Part shown: positions 17,941-27,657 of the stretch, in pieces
How the letters are laid out: every line of letters begins with the position of its first letter
Position numbering within the stretch: position 1 is the first letter of the stretch
Assembly: GCF_020164455.1 (NCBI RefSeq)
Contig: NZ_JAIQWW010000021.1
Span: 1-64,000 of the forward strand
Direction: 5' to 3'
From: Phyllobacterium chamaecytisi
GTDB taxonomy: Bacteria > Pseudomonadota > Alphaproteobacteria > Rhizobiales > Rhizobiaceae
Length of the DNA: 64,000 bases
Position numbers and translations under genes: made by a program
Notes under the pieces: generated by a model
Seen by the model: only the letters and a program-made list of their open reading frames with translations
Database searches by the model: none
What the model was told of the DNA's origin: nothing

Positions 17941-17969
17941 AATCTATGCTGCGCCGCACAAATGTCAAG
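17941..17969 (-). promoter_or_regulatory. Promoter of the MmgR-like RNA
   Basis: Minus strand: -35 CTTGAC (17964-17969), 17-base spacer, -10 TAGATT (17941-17946). This fits the alphaproteobacterial housekeeping consensus and predicts a transcript start near 17935. Confidence 0.6.
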
Positions 17970-18075
17970 TGTTTTGTATGTTTTTTTGGGCACCATTATT
18001 AATTGCCTAAAAAAAATGCAATAAACTGGCCGACACGGCAGGAAAATGAGGATATTTTAATCGTGAGGAGCTATT

Positions 18076-18849
18076 TTGGTCATTGAGCTTTCCTTTTTGA
18101 AGCAAATCGCCGGTGTCGCAGCAGAGCAGACGTTGCCGCGATTCCGCACGATTTCGCTCATCGACAACAAATATCAGACAGGCTTCGACCCTGTTACAGA
18201 GGCGGACCGAGAGGCTGAAAAGGCGATTCGCAAACTGATCAACGCCAGTTTCCCGGATCACGGCATTCTCGGCGAAGAGTTCGGCGGCGAGAACCTCGAT
18301 CATTCGCATGTCTGGGTGATCGACCCGATCGATGGTACCCGCGCGTTCATTTCCGGTATTCCTGTATGGGGAACATTGGCTGGTCTTACCATCGATGGGG
18401 ATGCAGTGGCGGGGCTCATGGCCCAACCGTTTACCAATGAGCTGTTCATGTGTGACGGTGACGCTTCATGGTACGAGGGTCCGGGCGGTATTCGCCGTCT
18501 CGAAACGCGGAAAACGACCGAACTTTCCGAGGCCACACTGTTTACGACCACGCCGGCAATGTTCAAGGATGAGAAGCGCGCTGCCTATGATCGGGTCGAA
18601 CAAAGCGTGCGGCTCGCGCGCTATGGCACGGATTGTTATGCCTATTCGATGCTGGCTGCGGGGTTCGTCGATCTCGTTGTCGAAACCGGCCTGCATCCCT
18701 ATGACATCGTGGCGCTTGTTCCGATCATCGAAAAGGCTGGTGGTGTGATCACCACGTGGGATGGAGGTCCGGCGGAGAAGGCCGGCAATATCGTTGCTGC
18801 TGCGACGCCCGAACTGCACGCCAAGGCTCTGGAATTGCTCAACCGTTGA
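18076..18849 (+). CDS. hisN: Histidinol-phosphatase, inositol monophosphatase family
   Basis: A 257-residue Mg-dependent phosphatase of the IMPase superfamily. Metal-binding motifs are complete: GEEFG (residues 65-69), WVIDPIDGTRAFISG (about 77-91) and the C-terminal HPYDIVALVPIIEKAGG. The RAFISG and YGTDCYAYSMLAAGFVDLV segments fit the HisN branch, which removes phosphate from histidinol phosphate in histidine synthesis, better than true inositol monophosphatases. The start is TTG with GAGGAG upstream. It follows the MmgR-like RNA gene, which points the other way. Confidence 0.85.
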   Translation: MVIELSFLKQIAGVAAEQTLPRFRTISLIDNKYQTGFDPVTEADREAEKAIRKLINASFPDHGILGEEFGGENLDHSHVWVIDPIDGTRAFISGIPVWGTLAGLTIDGDAVAGLMAQPFTNELFMCDGDASWYEGPGGIRRLETRKTTELSEATLFTTTPAMFKDEKRAAYDRVEQSVRLARYGTDCYAYSMLAAGFVDLVVETGLHPYDIVALVPIIEKAGGVITTWDGGPAEKAGNIVAAATPELHAKALELLNR

Positions 18850-18853
18850 CGTT

Positions 18854-19807
18854 CTATTCCGTCTCGCTGCCGGTGCCGGGAATGAAGGCGTCGAACGCGG
18901 CAAAGAATTGCTCGCGATAGAAATCCTTCTCCTGAAGGATTTCATGCTTGGCGCCATCTATTGTCAGCAATGTGGAATTGCGCAGTTGCAAGGCATAACG
19001 CTCGATCGCCGGAGTGGAGACGACGCTGTCGGCTCCCGCTGCAACCATCAGCATGGGAATCCGGATCGTTTCGATGAATTCCGGCCGACTGATCTTTTTG
19101 ATCGCTTTGGCGGCTGCGACGATCCAGCTTGCCGTGGGCCCACCGATAGCGAGTTCTGGCGCTTTTTCGAGAATCTCGCAATTGCGCAGGTAACGCGCCG
19201 CATCGGACGTTACTTCATTGAAGTCAAAGGGCTTTATCTGATGCGGACCGCCAAGCATATAAGCCCGGCCAAGTCCTGCATAACGAAGTGTGCTCGCGCC
19301 AACCCGCGCAATCGTCTTTCTGGCGCGGCTGCCATTGATATCCAATAGCGGCGCGATCAGTACCATCCGGCGGATGCGGTTCGAAAGGGCTGGGGCGGCC
19401 AAGAGGGCCGCAAGCGCTCCGGTGGAATGAGCCAGGATGTAGAATGGCCCGCGGCAATCGGGCAAGAGAACGCCTTCGAACAATTGTTCGAAATCGACCG
19501 CGTAGTCGTCAAAGCTTTTTACATAGCCTTTTGCGGCATTTTGCAGGAGCCGGCTGGATGCACCTTGGCCGCGCCAGTCGAATGTCGCAACTGTAAAGCG
19601 ACGGTTAGCGACGTCGCGGACCGTCTCGAAATATTTCTCGATGCACTCATTACGGCCGTGCAGGATGATGACTGTGCCCTGCGCAGGCTGGGCACTGGCC
19701 GGGGTGATGGTATAGCGGAGTTCCTTGCCGTCGCGAAGACTCAGCGAATCAACGCGTGTACCGGACGGGATAGGATTGGATGAAGTTTCGACAAGCGGTC
19801 TGATCAT
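18854..19807 (-). CDS. Alpha/beta hydrolase, lysophospholipase (PldB-like)
   Basis: A 317-residue serine hydrolase of the Hydrolase_4 family. The oxyanion segment is VIILHGRNECIEKY (about 47-60), the nucleophile elbow is ILAHSTGALAA (Ser near residue 127), a late Asp is in AAGADSVV and the His in GAKHEILQE. This fits a lysophospholipase or monoacylglycerol lipase acting on membrane lipids. No signal peptide is seen. It is convergent with hisN, with only four bases between stops. Similar genes in Brucella relatives are annotated as lysophospholipase L2. Confidence 0.85.
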   Translation of the reverse strand: MIRPLVETSSNPIPSGTRVDSLSLRDGKELRYTITPASAQPAQGTVIILHGRNECIEKYFETVRDVANRRFTVATFDWRGQGASSRLLQNAAKGYVKSFDDYAVDFEQLFEGVLLPDCRGPFYILAHSTGALAALLAAPALSNRIRRMVLIAPLLDINGSRARKTIARVGASTLRYAGLGRAYMLGGPHQIKPFDFNEVTSDAARYLRNCEILEKAPELAIGGPTASWIVAAAKAIKKISRPEFIETIRIPMLMVAAGADSVVSTPAIERYALQLRNSTLLTIDGAKHEILQEKDFYREQFFAAFDAFIPGTGSETE

Positions 19808-19884
19808 TTGGTCTGGTCAATTCCTCGCCGCCAATAGTCTCTGCCTGTGATAAAATGTGGCGCTGCAAAGGTCAAACCGCAGTT

Positions 19885-19990
19885 GGAGCATTTCCGTTTT
19901 TCTTCGAATCGCGGAATTGCTCTAACTCTTTGTTTTACGCAATCCCGGACGGTAAATCGGTTCCCACTTTTTCTTGGGATTGCACTAGAA
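19885..19990. repeat. Palindromic intergenic repeat, GGAGCATTTCC family
   Basis: The stretch from GGAGCATTTCCG to GGGATTGCACTAG is a pattern I recognise as a very common dispersed repeat of Brucellaceae and Phyllobacteriaceae: two small GGAATTGCTCT-like palindromes with a CCGGACGGTAAA centre. It sits in the promoter-side gap of the lysophospholipase gene. Only this copy is in the window. Confidence 0.6.
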
Positions 19991-20029
19991 AAAAGAATGA
20001 CCGGAAACTCTGCCTGAGAGCTTCCGGTC
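19989..20029 (-). terminator. Rho-independent terminator
   Basis: A long stem with GACCGGAA and TTCCGGTC arms and an inner CTC/GAG pair is followed on the minus strand by ATTC and six T. It ends the secreted-protein gene at 20084. Confidence 0.8.
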
Positions 20030-20083
20030 AGTTCATTCCGGATGGAAGGGACGTTACACCCGGAACGAATTCGGCTTTTATAC

Positions 20084-20521
20084 TCAGTAAGCCGGGTTTA
20101 TCTCGATGCTGAAACCGCTTTCGCGACGATCGCGATAACGATCACCGCCCATCCGGCGGGTTTCCAGAATATCTCCATCGCGCGAAACGACGACAAGGAC
20201 CGGATCGCCACGACGTGCAGCGCGTACGAAATAGCGCCCACGCTCGAAGTTCACGTCACGGACCCGAAAACCACGGCGTTCAAGCATGCGCGCGACGTCG
20301 CGGGGACCAAACCGTTCGCGACGATCATCGCGATAGTAGCGGCGGCTCTCGCCATCATAGTAGCGGCGTTCCTGAACGAAATAGCCATCGGCGCCACCGC
20401 TGTCGTCAAGATATTCGGCGGCTGCGTCAGCGCGGTAATAGCGGCTGTCGGCCATTGCCGAAGCAGCAAACCCGGTAACGAGAAGTGCTGCAGCGGTAAG
20501 TGCGAGGACGGTTTTCTTCAT
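20084..20521 (-). CDS. Secreted Arg/Tyr-rich protein, PepSY-like
   Basis: A 145-residue protein with a clear Sec signal peptide (MKKTVLALTAAALLVTGFAA, cleavage near AMA-D about residue 24). The mature protein starts with a low-complexity stretch rich in Arg, Tyr and Asp, then a short folded part (DVARMLERRGFRVRDVNFE, then YFVRAARRGDPVLVVVSRDG) with the helix-strand-strand pattern of PepSY-like domains. It is presumably periplasmic. The start at 20521 gives a proper signal peptide; the frame is open to 20566. No function can be assigned. Confidence 0.7.
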   Translation of the reverse strand: MKKTVLALTAAALLVTGFAASAMADSRYYRADAAAEYLDDSGGADGYFVQERRYYDGESRRYYRDDRRERFGPRDVARMLERRGFRVRDVNFERGRYFVRAARRGDPVLVVVSRDGDILETRRMGGDRYRDRRESGFSIEINPAY

Positions 20522-20699
20522 TATCGTATCCTTTGTAGTATCGGTTCGTTTCCAACCTTGGTGCATTTATAGTCACATCCACGTGAACGTATTCCGAAGA
20601 TGATGTTCATTTTGCGTTCATCCACAGCCACACTTTGTAACCTCTTGAAATCCGCCGCCGGGCTAACCAGATAATTTCCGTGACCGCCATATCGGGGTC

Positions 20700-20784
20700 G
20701 CTGGTTCGACGGAACTTGCCACAAAGGGAGTTCTACCGAGAGCCAAAACACGCAAACATTGTCGCTCTAAAGGAGGGCTTAAAC
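20700..20784 (+). promoter_or_regulatory. Probable ROSE-like RNA thermometer upstream of hsp20
   Basis: The leader ends with UCGCU four bases before AGGAGG. The motif UYGCU pairing imperfectly with the Shine-Dalgarno sequence is the hallmark of ROSE elements, which unfold at heat-shock temperature and expose the ribosome site of small heat-shock genes in rhizobia. A second stem (AGAGC with GCTCT) overlaps it. The assignment is by motif and context; no folding was run. Confidence 0.45.
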
Positions 20785-21255
20785 ATGCGTCACGTTGATT
20801 TTTCCCCACTCTACCGTTCAACCGTCGGTTTTGACCGGCTTTTCACCATTCTCGACAGTCTGGCCCAGCCAGAAGGTGCCCAGACCTATCCGCCCTATAA
20901 TATCGAGCGGACTGGCGATAACACCTATCTCATCACCATCGCTGTTGCCGGGTTCTCGGAGGACGAGATCCAGATCGAGGCACATCGCAACCAGCTCAAG
21001 GTGACCGGCGAGAAGGCTGTAGAGAAGTCCGATGAAAAGGCCGAAACGCTTTACCGCGGTATCGCCTCGCGCGCTTTCGAGCGCCGCTTCCATCTTGCCG
21101 ATTTCGTCGAAGTTAGTGGTGCGAGCCTGAAAAACGGCCTTTTGCACATTGAACTCAAGCGCGAAATTCCGGAGGAGATGAAGCCGCGCAAGATCGCCGT
21201 CACTTCCTTGTCCGACAAGGAAGCCAAGCAGATCGAGGCTAAAGCCACGCATTAA
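20785..21255 (+). CDS. Small heat-shock protein, Hsp20/IbpA family
   Basis: A 156-residue alpha-crystallin-type chaperone that holds unfolded proteins in soluble oligomers during heat stress. The N-terminal arm ends near residue 35; the alpha-crystallin domain starts with YNIERTGDNTYLITIAVAGF and ends with GLLHIELKREIPEEMKPRKI, which includes the C-terminal anchor motif (RKIAV). The ATG is preceded by AGGAGG. The leader resembles a ROSE thermometer, and a strong terminator follows. Confidence 0.92.
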   Translation: MRHVDFSPLYRSTVGFDRLFTILDSLAQPEGAQTYPPYNIERTGDNTYLITIAVAGFSEDEIQIEAHRNQLKVTGEKAVEKSDEKAETLYRGIASRAFERRFHLADFVEVSGASLKNGLLHIELKREIPEEMKPRKIAVTSLSDKEAKQIEAKATH

Positions 21256-21279
21256 GCGGTTACTGTAACGTGTGAGAAG

Positions 21280-21307
21280 AAGCGGCGCAGCAATGCGCCG
21301 CTTTTTT
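21280..21307 (+). terminator. Terminator of hsp20
   Basis: A ten-base-pair stem (AAGCGGCGCA with TGCGCCGCTT, loop GCAA) followed by a T run. Its T run reaches the stop codon of the convergent threonine aldolase gene. Confidence 0.88.
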
Positions 21308-22350
21308 CATGCAATCAGGTCGCCAAAGCGATCTATTTCTTCTGTTGAGGTGGCGAAACTGGTCACCAATCGGACGAGCGTTTCATTTTCGCCGATCAGA
21401 TGTTTTTCGGAGTGGGGCGGGTTTTGGTCGTAGAAGAGTGCACCGTTATCGCGCAACCTCGCTGCAGTCGCCTTTTCCATGACCGCGAAAATCTCGTTGC
21501 CGCGGGGCTCCCAGGCTAGTCGAACATTGCCTGATGTAGCAATGTGGTCAGCCATGCGCCGGGCCATGCTGTTGGAATGCCTTGCCAGATCCAACCAGAG
21601 GTTGTCTTCGAAATAGGCTTCGAACTGGGCGGCGATGAAGCGTGACTTTGAAAAGAGTTGCGCGGCCCGCTGGCGAATGTAGGGAAAAGCCTCAGCGCGT
21701 GCCGGATCCATGAAAATGAGTGCTTCGGCGCACCAGCAGCCATTCTTCGTTCCACCAAACGACAGCATGTCGACGCCCTGCCGCCAGGTCATGTCCGCAG
21801 GGGAACAGCCGAGCGAAACCAGCGCGTTGGCAAAACGGGCGCCATCCATATGCATTGGCAGACCGTTTTCGCGGCAAACCGCGGATATCCCAGCGATTTC
21901 ATTTGATTCGTAAAGCGTGCCGCTCTCGGTGAGTTGCGTGATGGAAACCGCCATTGGCTGACCGGCGCGGACATTGTTATACCCGGTGATCGCCTTTTTG
22001 AGATTGTCAACATCGATGCGTCCGAGCGGCCCGTCGACCGGGTGCAGCCGGGCACCGCCGGTCAGATATTCAGGCGCTCCGCCTTCGTCCGCGATCGTGT
22101 GTGCTTCGCGATGAGCGAACGTCACACCACCCGGCTTCGCAATAGCTGCCTGCGCCAGTGAATTTGCGGCGGTGCCGGTGGCAACGAAAAAAACCGCAAC
22201 CTCTCGCTCGAATATCTCGTTGAACGTCTGTGCGACCGCTTTGTCGAGAGCACTTGTGCCATAGGCGGCGGCAAAGCCATCCGTATGTTTGCTCAAACTC
22301 TCGGCAATCTTCGGGTGGGCTCCGGCCCAATTATCGGAAGCAAAATGCAT
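21307..22350 (-). CDS. ltaE: Low-specificity threonine aldolase
   Basis: A 347-residue PLP enzyme of fold type I, cleaving threonine and related beta-hydroxy amino acids to glycine and an aldehyde. The N-terminal MHFASDNWAGAHP, the GTAANSLA segment (about 58-65), the cofactor Asp in HMDGARFANAL, and the PLP-binding Lys in SFGGTKNGCW (about residue 200) are all present. It shares glycine and one-carbon metabolism with soxBDAG but is not linked to it. The stop overlaps the hsp20 terminator. Confidence 0.9.
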   Translation of the reverse strand: MHFASDNWAGAHPKIAESLSKHTDGFAAAYGTSALDKAVAQTFNEIFEREVAVFFVATGTAANSLAQAAIAKPGGVTFAHREAHTIADEGGAPEYLTGGARLHPVDGPLGRIDVDNLKKAITGYNNVRAGQPMAVSITQLTESGTLYESNEIAGISAVCRENGLPMHMDGARFANALVSLGCSPADMTWRQGVDMLSFGGTKNGCWCAEALIFMDPARAEAFPYIRQRAAQLFSKSRFIAAQFEAYFEDNLWLDLARHSNSMARRMADHIATSGNVRLAWEPRGNEIFAVMEKATAARLRDNGALFYDQNPPHSEKHLIGENETLVRLVTSFATSTEEIDRFGDLIA

Positions 22351-22880
22351 AGTCGACCTTACGATTTTCCACTGACGCGGACACGCATACGCCTTTCATC
22401 TGCTGGTGAAAAGGGAGCAGCGGGTGCTATCCATGTGGAAGTGGCTATTTCCCCTTTCACTTTTAGGGGAAATCGCATGTTTTGAAACTAATGGCATACT
22501 TTTGAAGCATTTTGCGCAATGATATTTCGTTGGACGCAGATATTTTTTGCTTTTCCATCTTGTTTGTTTGGAATAATTCTGGCATACAATAATAAGACAG
22601 CATTGCTGTCCTATATGTGCGAACTAAGAACGAGGATGGTGAGCAGGTGCTTCCGTCCTTATAATGGTGACCGCAATCCGCACCGGAAGATATGCCGCAT
22701 GAAGCGGGACTGGAATTATGGTATTCCGTCTCCTGCGGATAATCCCAAAAACCGAAACGGTTTTTGAAAAGGATTATCCACAAAATTAAAATGCTGCTGC
22801 GTCCTTTACGCGTCTAAGAGACGCGTGGCGCAGCAGGAGATATTACCGCCCGCCGAGGGCGCCAAACGGAGGAATTGACG
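22351..22880 (+). promoter_or_regulatory. Long upstream region and leader of gltB with two hairpins
   Basis: This 530-base gap separates the divergent ltaE and gltB genes and has no supported gene. Close to gltB are a small stem with T run (22747-22765, AAAAACCG/CGGTTTTT) and a large two-tier hairpin (22794-22836): an outer stem CTGCTGCG/CGCAGCAG and inner stem ACGCGTCT/AGACGCGT around loop AAG. They lie about 45 bases before the gltB start, so they could be a regulated leader. No sigma-54 motif was found. Confidence 0.5.
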
Positions 22881-25800
22881 ATGTCGGATTTGACGCCATC
22901 TGTAACGACTGAACTCGCTCAGGCCGTACAGAATCGTGCGGTCAAAACCAATAAATCGTCAGGCTTTCCTGTCCGGCAAGGCCTATATGATCCGCGCAAC
23001 GAACATGATGCCTGCGGCGTCGGCTTCATCGCGCATATGAAGGGCGTGAAGTCGCACAAGGTCATCGAGGACGGGCTGTTCATGCTCGAGAACCTCACAC
23101 ATCGCGGTGCTGTGGGCGCGGATCCTCTGATGGGCGATGGTGCCGGGCTGCTCGTACAGATTCCTGATGCGTTCTTCCGTGCCGACTGGGCCGAAAAAGG
23201 CGTCGAGCTTCCTCCTGTCAACCACTATGCCGTCGGTTACCTGTTCATGCCGCAGGACCCTGAAGAGCGCGCGCATATCGAGGCGGTGATCACCGAAGTT
23301 ATCGCGTCCGAAGGACAATTGCTTATCGGCTTCCGCGATGTTCCCGTCGACAACTCGTCCTTATCCAAAGCACCCCACATTGCCGCGACAGAGCCGTTCC
23401 ACCGGCAGGTCTTCATCGGCCGCAACCCCAACATCGAAACCAACGAGGATTTCGAGGGTCGCCTCTATGTTCTGCGCAAGGTGATTTCGAACCGCATCTA
23501 TCAGGAGAATGGCGGCAGGGAGAGCGATTTCTACGTCGTTTCCATGTCGGCGCGCACGATCGTCTATAAGGGCATGTTCCTCGCTTATCAGGTCGGCGCC
23601 TATTACAAGGACCTGAAGGATCCGCGTTTCGAGAGCGCGGTGGCGCTGGTGCATCAGCGGTTTTCCACGAACACGTTTCCGTCATGGAAGCTCGCGCACC
23701 CTTATCGCATGGTGGCGCATAACGGCGAAATCAACACGCTGCGCGGCAACGTCAACTGGATGGCAGCGCGGCAGGCTTCAGTCGACAGCGAGTACTTTGG
23801 CAACGATATTTCCAAGCTCTGGCCCATCTCCTATGAAGGCCAGTCGGATACGGCATGCTTCGATAACGCATTGGAGTTCCTGTTCCAGGGCGGGTACTCG
23901 CTTGCTCATTCAATGATGATGCTGATTCCGGAAGCATGGTCCGGCAACAAGCTTATGGCCGATGACCGCAAGGCGTTCTACGAGTATCACGCGGCACTCA
24001 TGGAGCCATGGGATGGTCCTGCAGCGGTTGCCTTCACTGATGGCCGCCAGATCGGCGCAACCCTCGACCGCAACGGACTGCGCCCGGCTCGCTATCTCGT
24101 TACCGATGATGATTTTGTGATCATGGCATCGGAAGCCGGGGTTCTGCCCGTACCGGAAGAAAAGATCGTCAAGAAGTGGCGGCTGCAGCCAGGCCGCATG
24201 CTGCTGATCGACATGGAAAAGGGCGAGATCGTTTCAGATGATACGATCAAGTCGGAGATCGCCAACCGCCATCCTTACAAGCAGTGGCTGAAGAACACGC
24301 AGCTCATTCTGGAAGAACTGAGCCCGGTGGAACCACGCGCGCTGCGCAAGGATGTCAGTCTTCTCGATCGTCAACAGGCTTTCGGCTACACTCAGGAAGA
24401 CACGCGCATCCTGATGGCGCCCATGGCGACTACGGGCCAGGAAGCCATTGGTTCGATGGGTACGGACACACCGATCTCGGCGATGTCTGACAAGTCGAAG
24501 ATGCTTTACACCTACTTCAAGCAGAACTTTGCACAGGTCACCAACCCGCCGATAGATCCTATCCGTGAAGAGCTGGTGATGAGCCTTGTGTCCTTCATCG
24601 GACCGCGTCCAAACATCTTCGATCTGGTGGGCACATCGCGCCGCAAGCGGCTTGAGGTGCGCCAGCCGATCCTGACCAATGGTGACCTGGAAAAGATTCG
24701 TTCGATCGGTCACACGGAAGATCGTTTCGACACAAAGACACTGGATACCGCTTATAACGTGGAAGAGGGCGCGGCCGGCATGGCCGGTGCGGTCGAGCGG
24801 CTTTGCGACCGCGCCGAGGCAGCGGTGCATGGCGGTTATAACATCATCATCCTTTCGGATCGTCAGGTGGGACCGGATCGCATCCCGATCCCTGCGCTAC
24901 TCGCGGTGGCGGCGGTTCATCATCACCTGATCCGCAAAGGCTTGCGCACATCGGTAGGCCTTGTGGTCGAATCCGGTGAGCCGCGCGAAGTGCATCATTT
25001 TTGCTGCCTTGCCGGCTATGGTGCGGAAGCGATCAATCCCTATCTGGCATTCGACACGTTGCTCGACATGCACAAGCGCGGCGAGTTCCCGCCGGAAGTC
25101 GACTCGCGCGAAATCGTCTCGCGCTACATCAAGTCGATTGGCAAAGGCATTTTGAAGGTTATGTCCAAGATGGGCATTTCCACATACCAGTCCTATTGCG
25201 GTGCGCAGATCTTCGATGCGGTGGGCCTTAAATCGGAATTTGTTGACCGGTACTTCTTCGGGACCGCAACCATGATCGAAGGTGTGGGCCTGGAAGAGGT
25301 CGCGGAGGAAACTGTTCGCCGGCACCGCGACGCGTTTGGCAATGATCCTGTGCTGATGACCACGCTTGAGGTCGGCGGCGAATATGCCTATCGCATCCGA
25401 GGCGAGGCGCATCTGTGGTCGCCCGACGCAGTTGCAAAGCTGCAGCACGCCGTGCGGACTGAGTCGCCGGCGACGTTCAAGGAATATTCCGACATGGTGA
25501 ACAGCCAGTCGGCGCAGGCACAGACGATCCGCGGCCTGTTCAAGATCAAAATGGCGTCGGATAGCGGCCGCAAGCCCATCCCGATCGATCAGGTTGAGCC
25601 TGCCAAAGACATCGTCAAGCGGTTCTCGACAGGGGCCATGTCCTTCGGTTCAATCAGCCGCGAGGCGCATACGACGCTGGCCATTGCCATGAACCGGATC
25701 GGCGGCAAGTCGAACACCGGCGAGGGCGGCGAGGAGCCGGATCGCTTCTATCCGCTCCCCGATGGCAAGCCAAATCCCGAGCGCTCGGCGATCAAGCAGG

Positions 25801-27599
25801 TAGCATCCGGCCGTTTTGGTGTGACGACGGAATATCTCGTCAATTCCGACATGATGCAGATCAAGGTCGCGCAGGGTGCCAAGCCCGGCGAGGGCGGTCA
25901 GCTGCCTGGTCACAAGGTCGATGCGACTGTCGCCAAGACCCGGCATTCCACCCCTGGTGTCGGTCTGATTTCGCCGCCGCCTCACCATGACATCTATTCC
26001 ATCGAGGATCTGGCGCAGCTCATCTACGATCTGAAAAATGTCAATCCGGAAGCGGATGTCTCGGTCAAGCTCGTCTCGGAAGTCGGCGTCGGAACTGTCG
26101 CGGCCGGTGTTGCCAAGGCGCGTGCCGATCACATCACGATTTCCGGTTACGACGGCGGAACGGGCGCTTCGCCGCTAACATCGCTCAAGCATGCGGGCAG
26201 CCCATGGGAAATGGGGCTGGCCGAAACACAGCAAACGCTGGTGCTCAATGGTCTTCGCTCGCGGATCGCCCTTCAGGTGGACGGTGGTTTGCGGACTGGC
26301 CGCGACGTCATCATCGGTGCGCTGCTTGGCGCCGACGAGTTCGGCTTCTCCACGGCTCCTTTGATTGCGACGGGTTGTATCCTTATGCGCAAGTGCCATC
26401 TCAACACCTGTCCGGTCGGCGTGGCGACGCAGGATCCGGTTTTGCGCAAGCGTTTCAAGGGCACGCCGGAACATGTCATCAATTTCTTCTTCTATATGGC
26501 GGAAGAGGTGCGGCAGTTCCTTGCAGAGATGGGCTACACCAAGCTTGAAGAGATTGTCGGCAAGGCCGAACTTCTCGAAAAGCGCGAGATGATCGACCAC
26601 TGGAAGGCCAAGGGTCTTGATTTCACACGCATTTTCCACAAGCCGGAGGCGCCCGAGGAGAAGACACGCTGGACCGAACGGCAGAACCACCCGATCGTCG
26701 ATATTCTCGACCGCAAGCTGATCGAGCAGGCGAAGACCGCGCTCGAAACCAAGATTCCGGTCAAGATCGAGATGGGTATCAAGAACGTCGATCGTTCCGC
26801 CGGCGCGATGCTGTCGGGTGAAGTCGCCAAGCGTTATCGCCATAAGGGTCTGAAAGAAGATACGATCTCCGTCAAGTTCACCGGCACTGCTGGGCAATCC
26901 TTCGGGGCGTTCCTCGCGCGCGGCATTTCGTTCGAACTGATCGGCGACGGCAACGACTATGTCGGCAAGGGCCTTTGCGGCGGCCGCATCGTCATCCGTC
27001 CGCCGGAGAACACGAAAATCGTGCCGGAAGACTCGATCATTGTCGGCAATACCGTGCTTTACGGCGCTATCGAGGGCGAGGCCTATTTCCGCGGCGTGGC
27101 CGGCGAGCGTTTTGCTGTCCGCAACTCCGGCGCTATCGCAGTCGTCGAAGGTACAGGCGATCATGGCTGCGAGTACATGACCGGCGGCGTCGTGGTGGTT
27201 ATCGGCCAGACTGGGCGCAACTTTGCGGCAGGCATGTCGGGCGGTGTCGCCTATGTGCTTGATGAAGCAGGCGATTTCGCCCAGCGCTGCAATATGGCGA
27301 TGGTCGAACTGGAGCCGGTTCCAGAGGAGGACGACATCCTCGAGAAGCTGCATCATCACGGCGGTGATCTTATGCACAAGGGGCGCGTCGACGTTTCGGG
27401 CAATATGACCCGTCACGATGAAGAGCGTCTGGTGCAGCTGATCTCGAACCACATGCATTATACGGGTTCGGGCCGCGCCAAGGAAATTCTCGACAATTGG
27501 GAAACCTTCCGGCCGAAATTCGTGAAAGTCATGCCGGTCGAATATCGCCGCGCGCTCGAAGACATGGAGCGCATGCGGATGGGTGTCGCAGCCGAATAA
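22881..27599 (+). CDS. gltB: Glutamate synthase (NADPH) large subunit
   Basis: A 1572-residue alpha subunit that transfers the glutamine amide to 2-oxoglutarate. Parts in order: a 44-residue propeptide, a class II amidotransferase domain whose nucleophile is Cys45 in [14 protein letters not shown], a central domain, the FMN-binding synthase domain ([20 protein letters not shown]) with the [3Fe-4S] cysteines in [15 protein letters not shown], and the C-terminal beta-helix GXGXG domain ([15 protein letters not shown]). The start at 22881 has GGAGG eight bases before it. It forms an operon with gltD, 58 bases downstream. Confidence 0.97.
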   Translation: MSDLTPSVTTELAQAVQNRAVKTNKSSGFPVRQGLYDPRNEHDACGVGFIAHMKGVKSHKVIEDGLFMLENLTHRGAVGADPLMGDGAGLLVQIPDAFFRADWAEKGVELPPVNHYAVGYLFMPQDPEERAHIEAVITEVIASEGQLLIGFRDVPVDNSSLSKAPHIAATEPFHRQVFIGRNPNIETNEDFEGRLYVLRKVISNRIYQENGGRESDFYVVSMSARTIVYKGMFLAYQVGAYYKDLKDPRFESAVALVHQRFSTNTFPSWKLAHPYRMVAHNGEINTLRGNVNWMAARQASVDSEYFGNDISKLWPISYEGQSDTACFDNALEFLFQGGYSLAHSMMMLIPEAWSGNKLMADDRKAFYEYHAALMEPWDGPAAVAFTDGRQIGATLDRNGLRPARYLVTDDDFVIMASEAGVLPVPEEKIVKKWRLQPGRMLLIDMEKGEIVSDDTIKSEIANRHPYKQWLKNTQLILEELSPVEPRALRKDVSLLDRQQAFGYTQEDTRILMAPMATTGQEAIGSMGTDTPISAMSDKSKMLYTYFKQNFAQVTNPPIDPIREELVMSLVSFIGPRPNIFDLVGTSRRKRLEVRQPILTNGDLEKIRSIGHTEDRFDTKTLDTAYNVEEGAAGMAGAVERLCDRAEAAVHGGYNIIILSDRQVGPDRIPIPALLAVAAVHHHLIRKGLRTSVGLVVESGEPREVHHFCCLAGYGAEAINPYLAFDTLLDMHKRGEFPPEVDSREIVSRYIKSIGKGILKVMSKMGISTYQSYCGAQIFDAVGLKSEFVDRYFFGTATMIEGVGLEEVAEETVRRHRDAFGNDPVLMTTLEVGGEYAYRIRGEAHLWSPDAVAKLQHAVRTESPATFKEYSDMVNSQSAQAQTIRGLFKIKMASDSGRKPIPIDQVEPAKDIVKRFSTGAMSFGSISREAHTTLAIAMNRIGGKSNTGEGGEEPDRFYPLPDGKPNPERSAIKQVASGRFGVTTEYLVNSDMMQIKVAQGAKPGEGGQLPGHKVDATVAKTRHSTPGVGLISPPPHHDIYSIEDLAQLIYDLKNVNPEADVSVKLVSEVGVGTVAAGVAKARADHITISGYDGGTGASPLTSLKHAGSPWEMGLAETQQTLVLNGLRSRIALQVDGGLRTGRDVIIGALLGADEFGFSTAPLIATGCILMRKCHLNTCPVGVATQDPVLRKRFKGTPEHVINFFFYMAEEVRQFLAEMGYTKLEEIVGKAELLEKREMIDHWKAKGLDFTRIFHKPEAPEEKTRWTERQNHPIVDILDRKLIEQAKTALETKIPVKIEMGIKNVDRSAGAMLSGEVAKRYRHKGLKEDTISVKFTGTAGQSFGAFLARGISFELIGDGNDYVGKGLCGGRIVIRPPENTKIVPEDSIIVGNTVLYGAIEGEAYFRGVAGERFAVRNSGAIAVVEGTGDHGCEYMTGGVVVVIGQTGRNFAAGMSGGVAYVLDEAGDFAQRCNMAMVELEPVPEEDDILEKLHHHGGDLMHKGRVDVSGNMTRHDEERLVQLISNHMHYTGSGRAKEILDNWETFRPKFVKVMPVEYRRALEDMERMRMGVAAE

Positions 27600-27657
27600 T
27601 ATCAATGCTTTACGCTTGGAGCGTTGCCGCGGCGACGCTCAGCATGGGAACAGTTTT

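Noticed and set aside
20640-20680. Heat-shock sigma-32 promoter before hsp20
   Set aside because: CTTGAAA is present, but the following CCAGATAA is 16 bases away, longer than usual; not firm enough to annotate.
26175-27605. 476-codon open frame on the minus strand opposite the 3' part of gltB
   Set aside because: It lies wholly within gltB, has no family resemblance, and such long antisense frames are common in GC-rich genes with strong codon bias.
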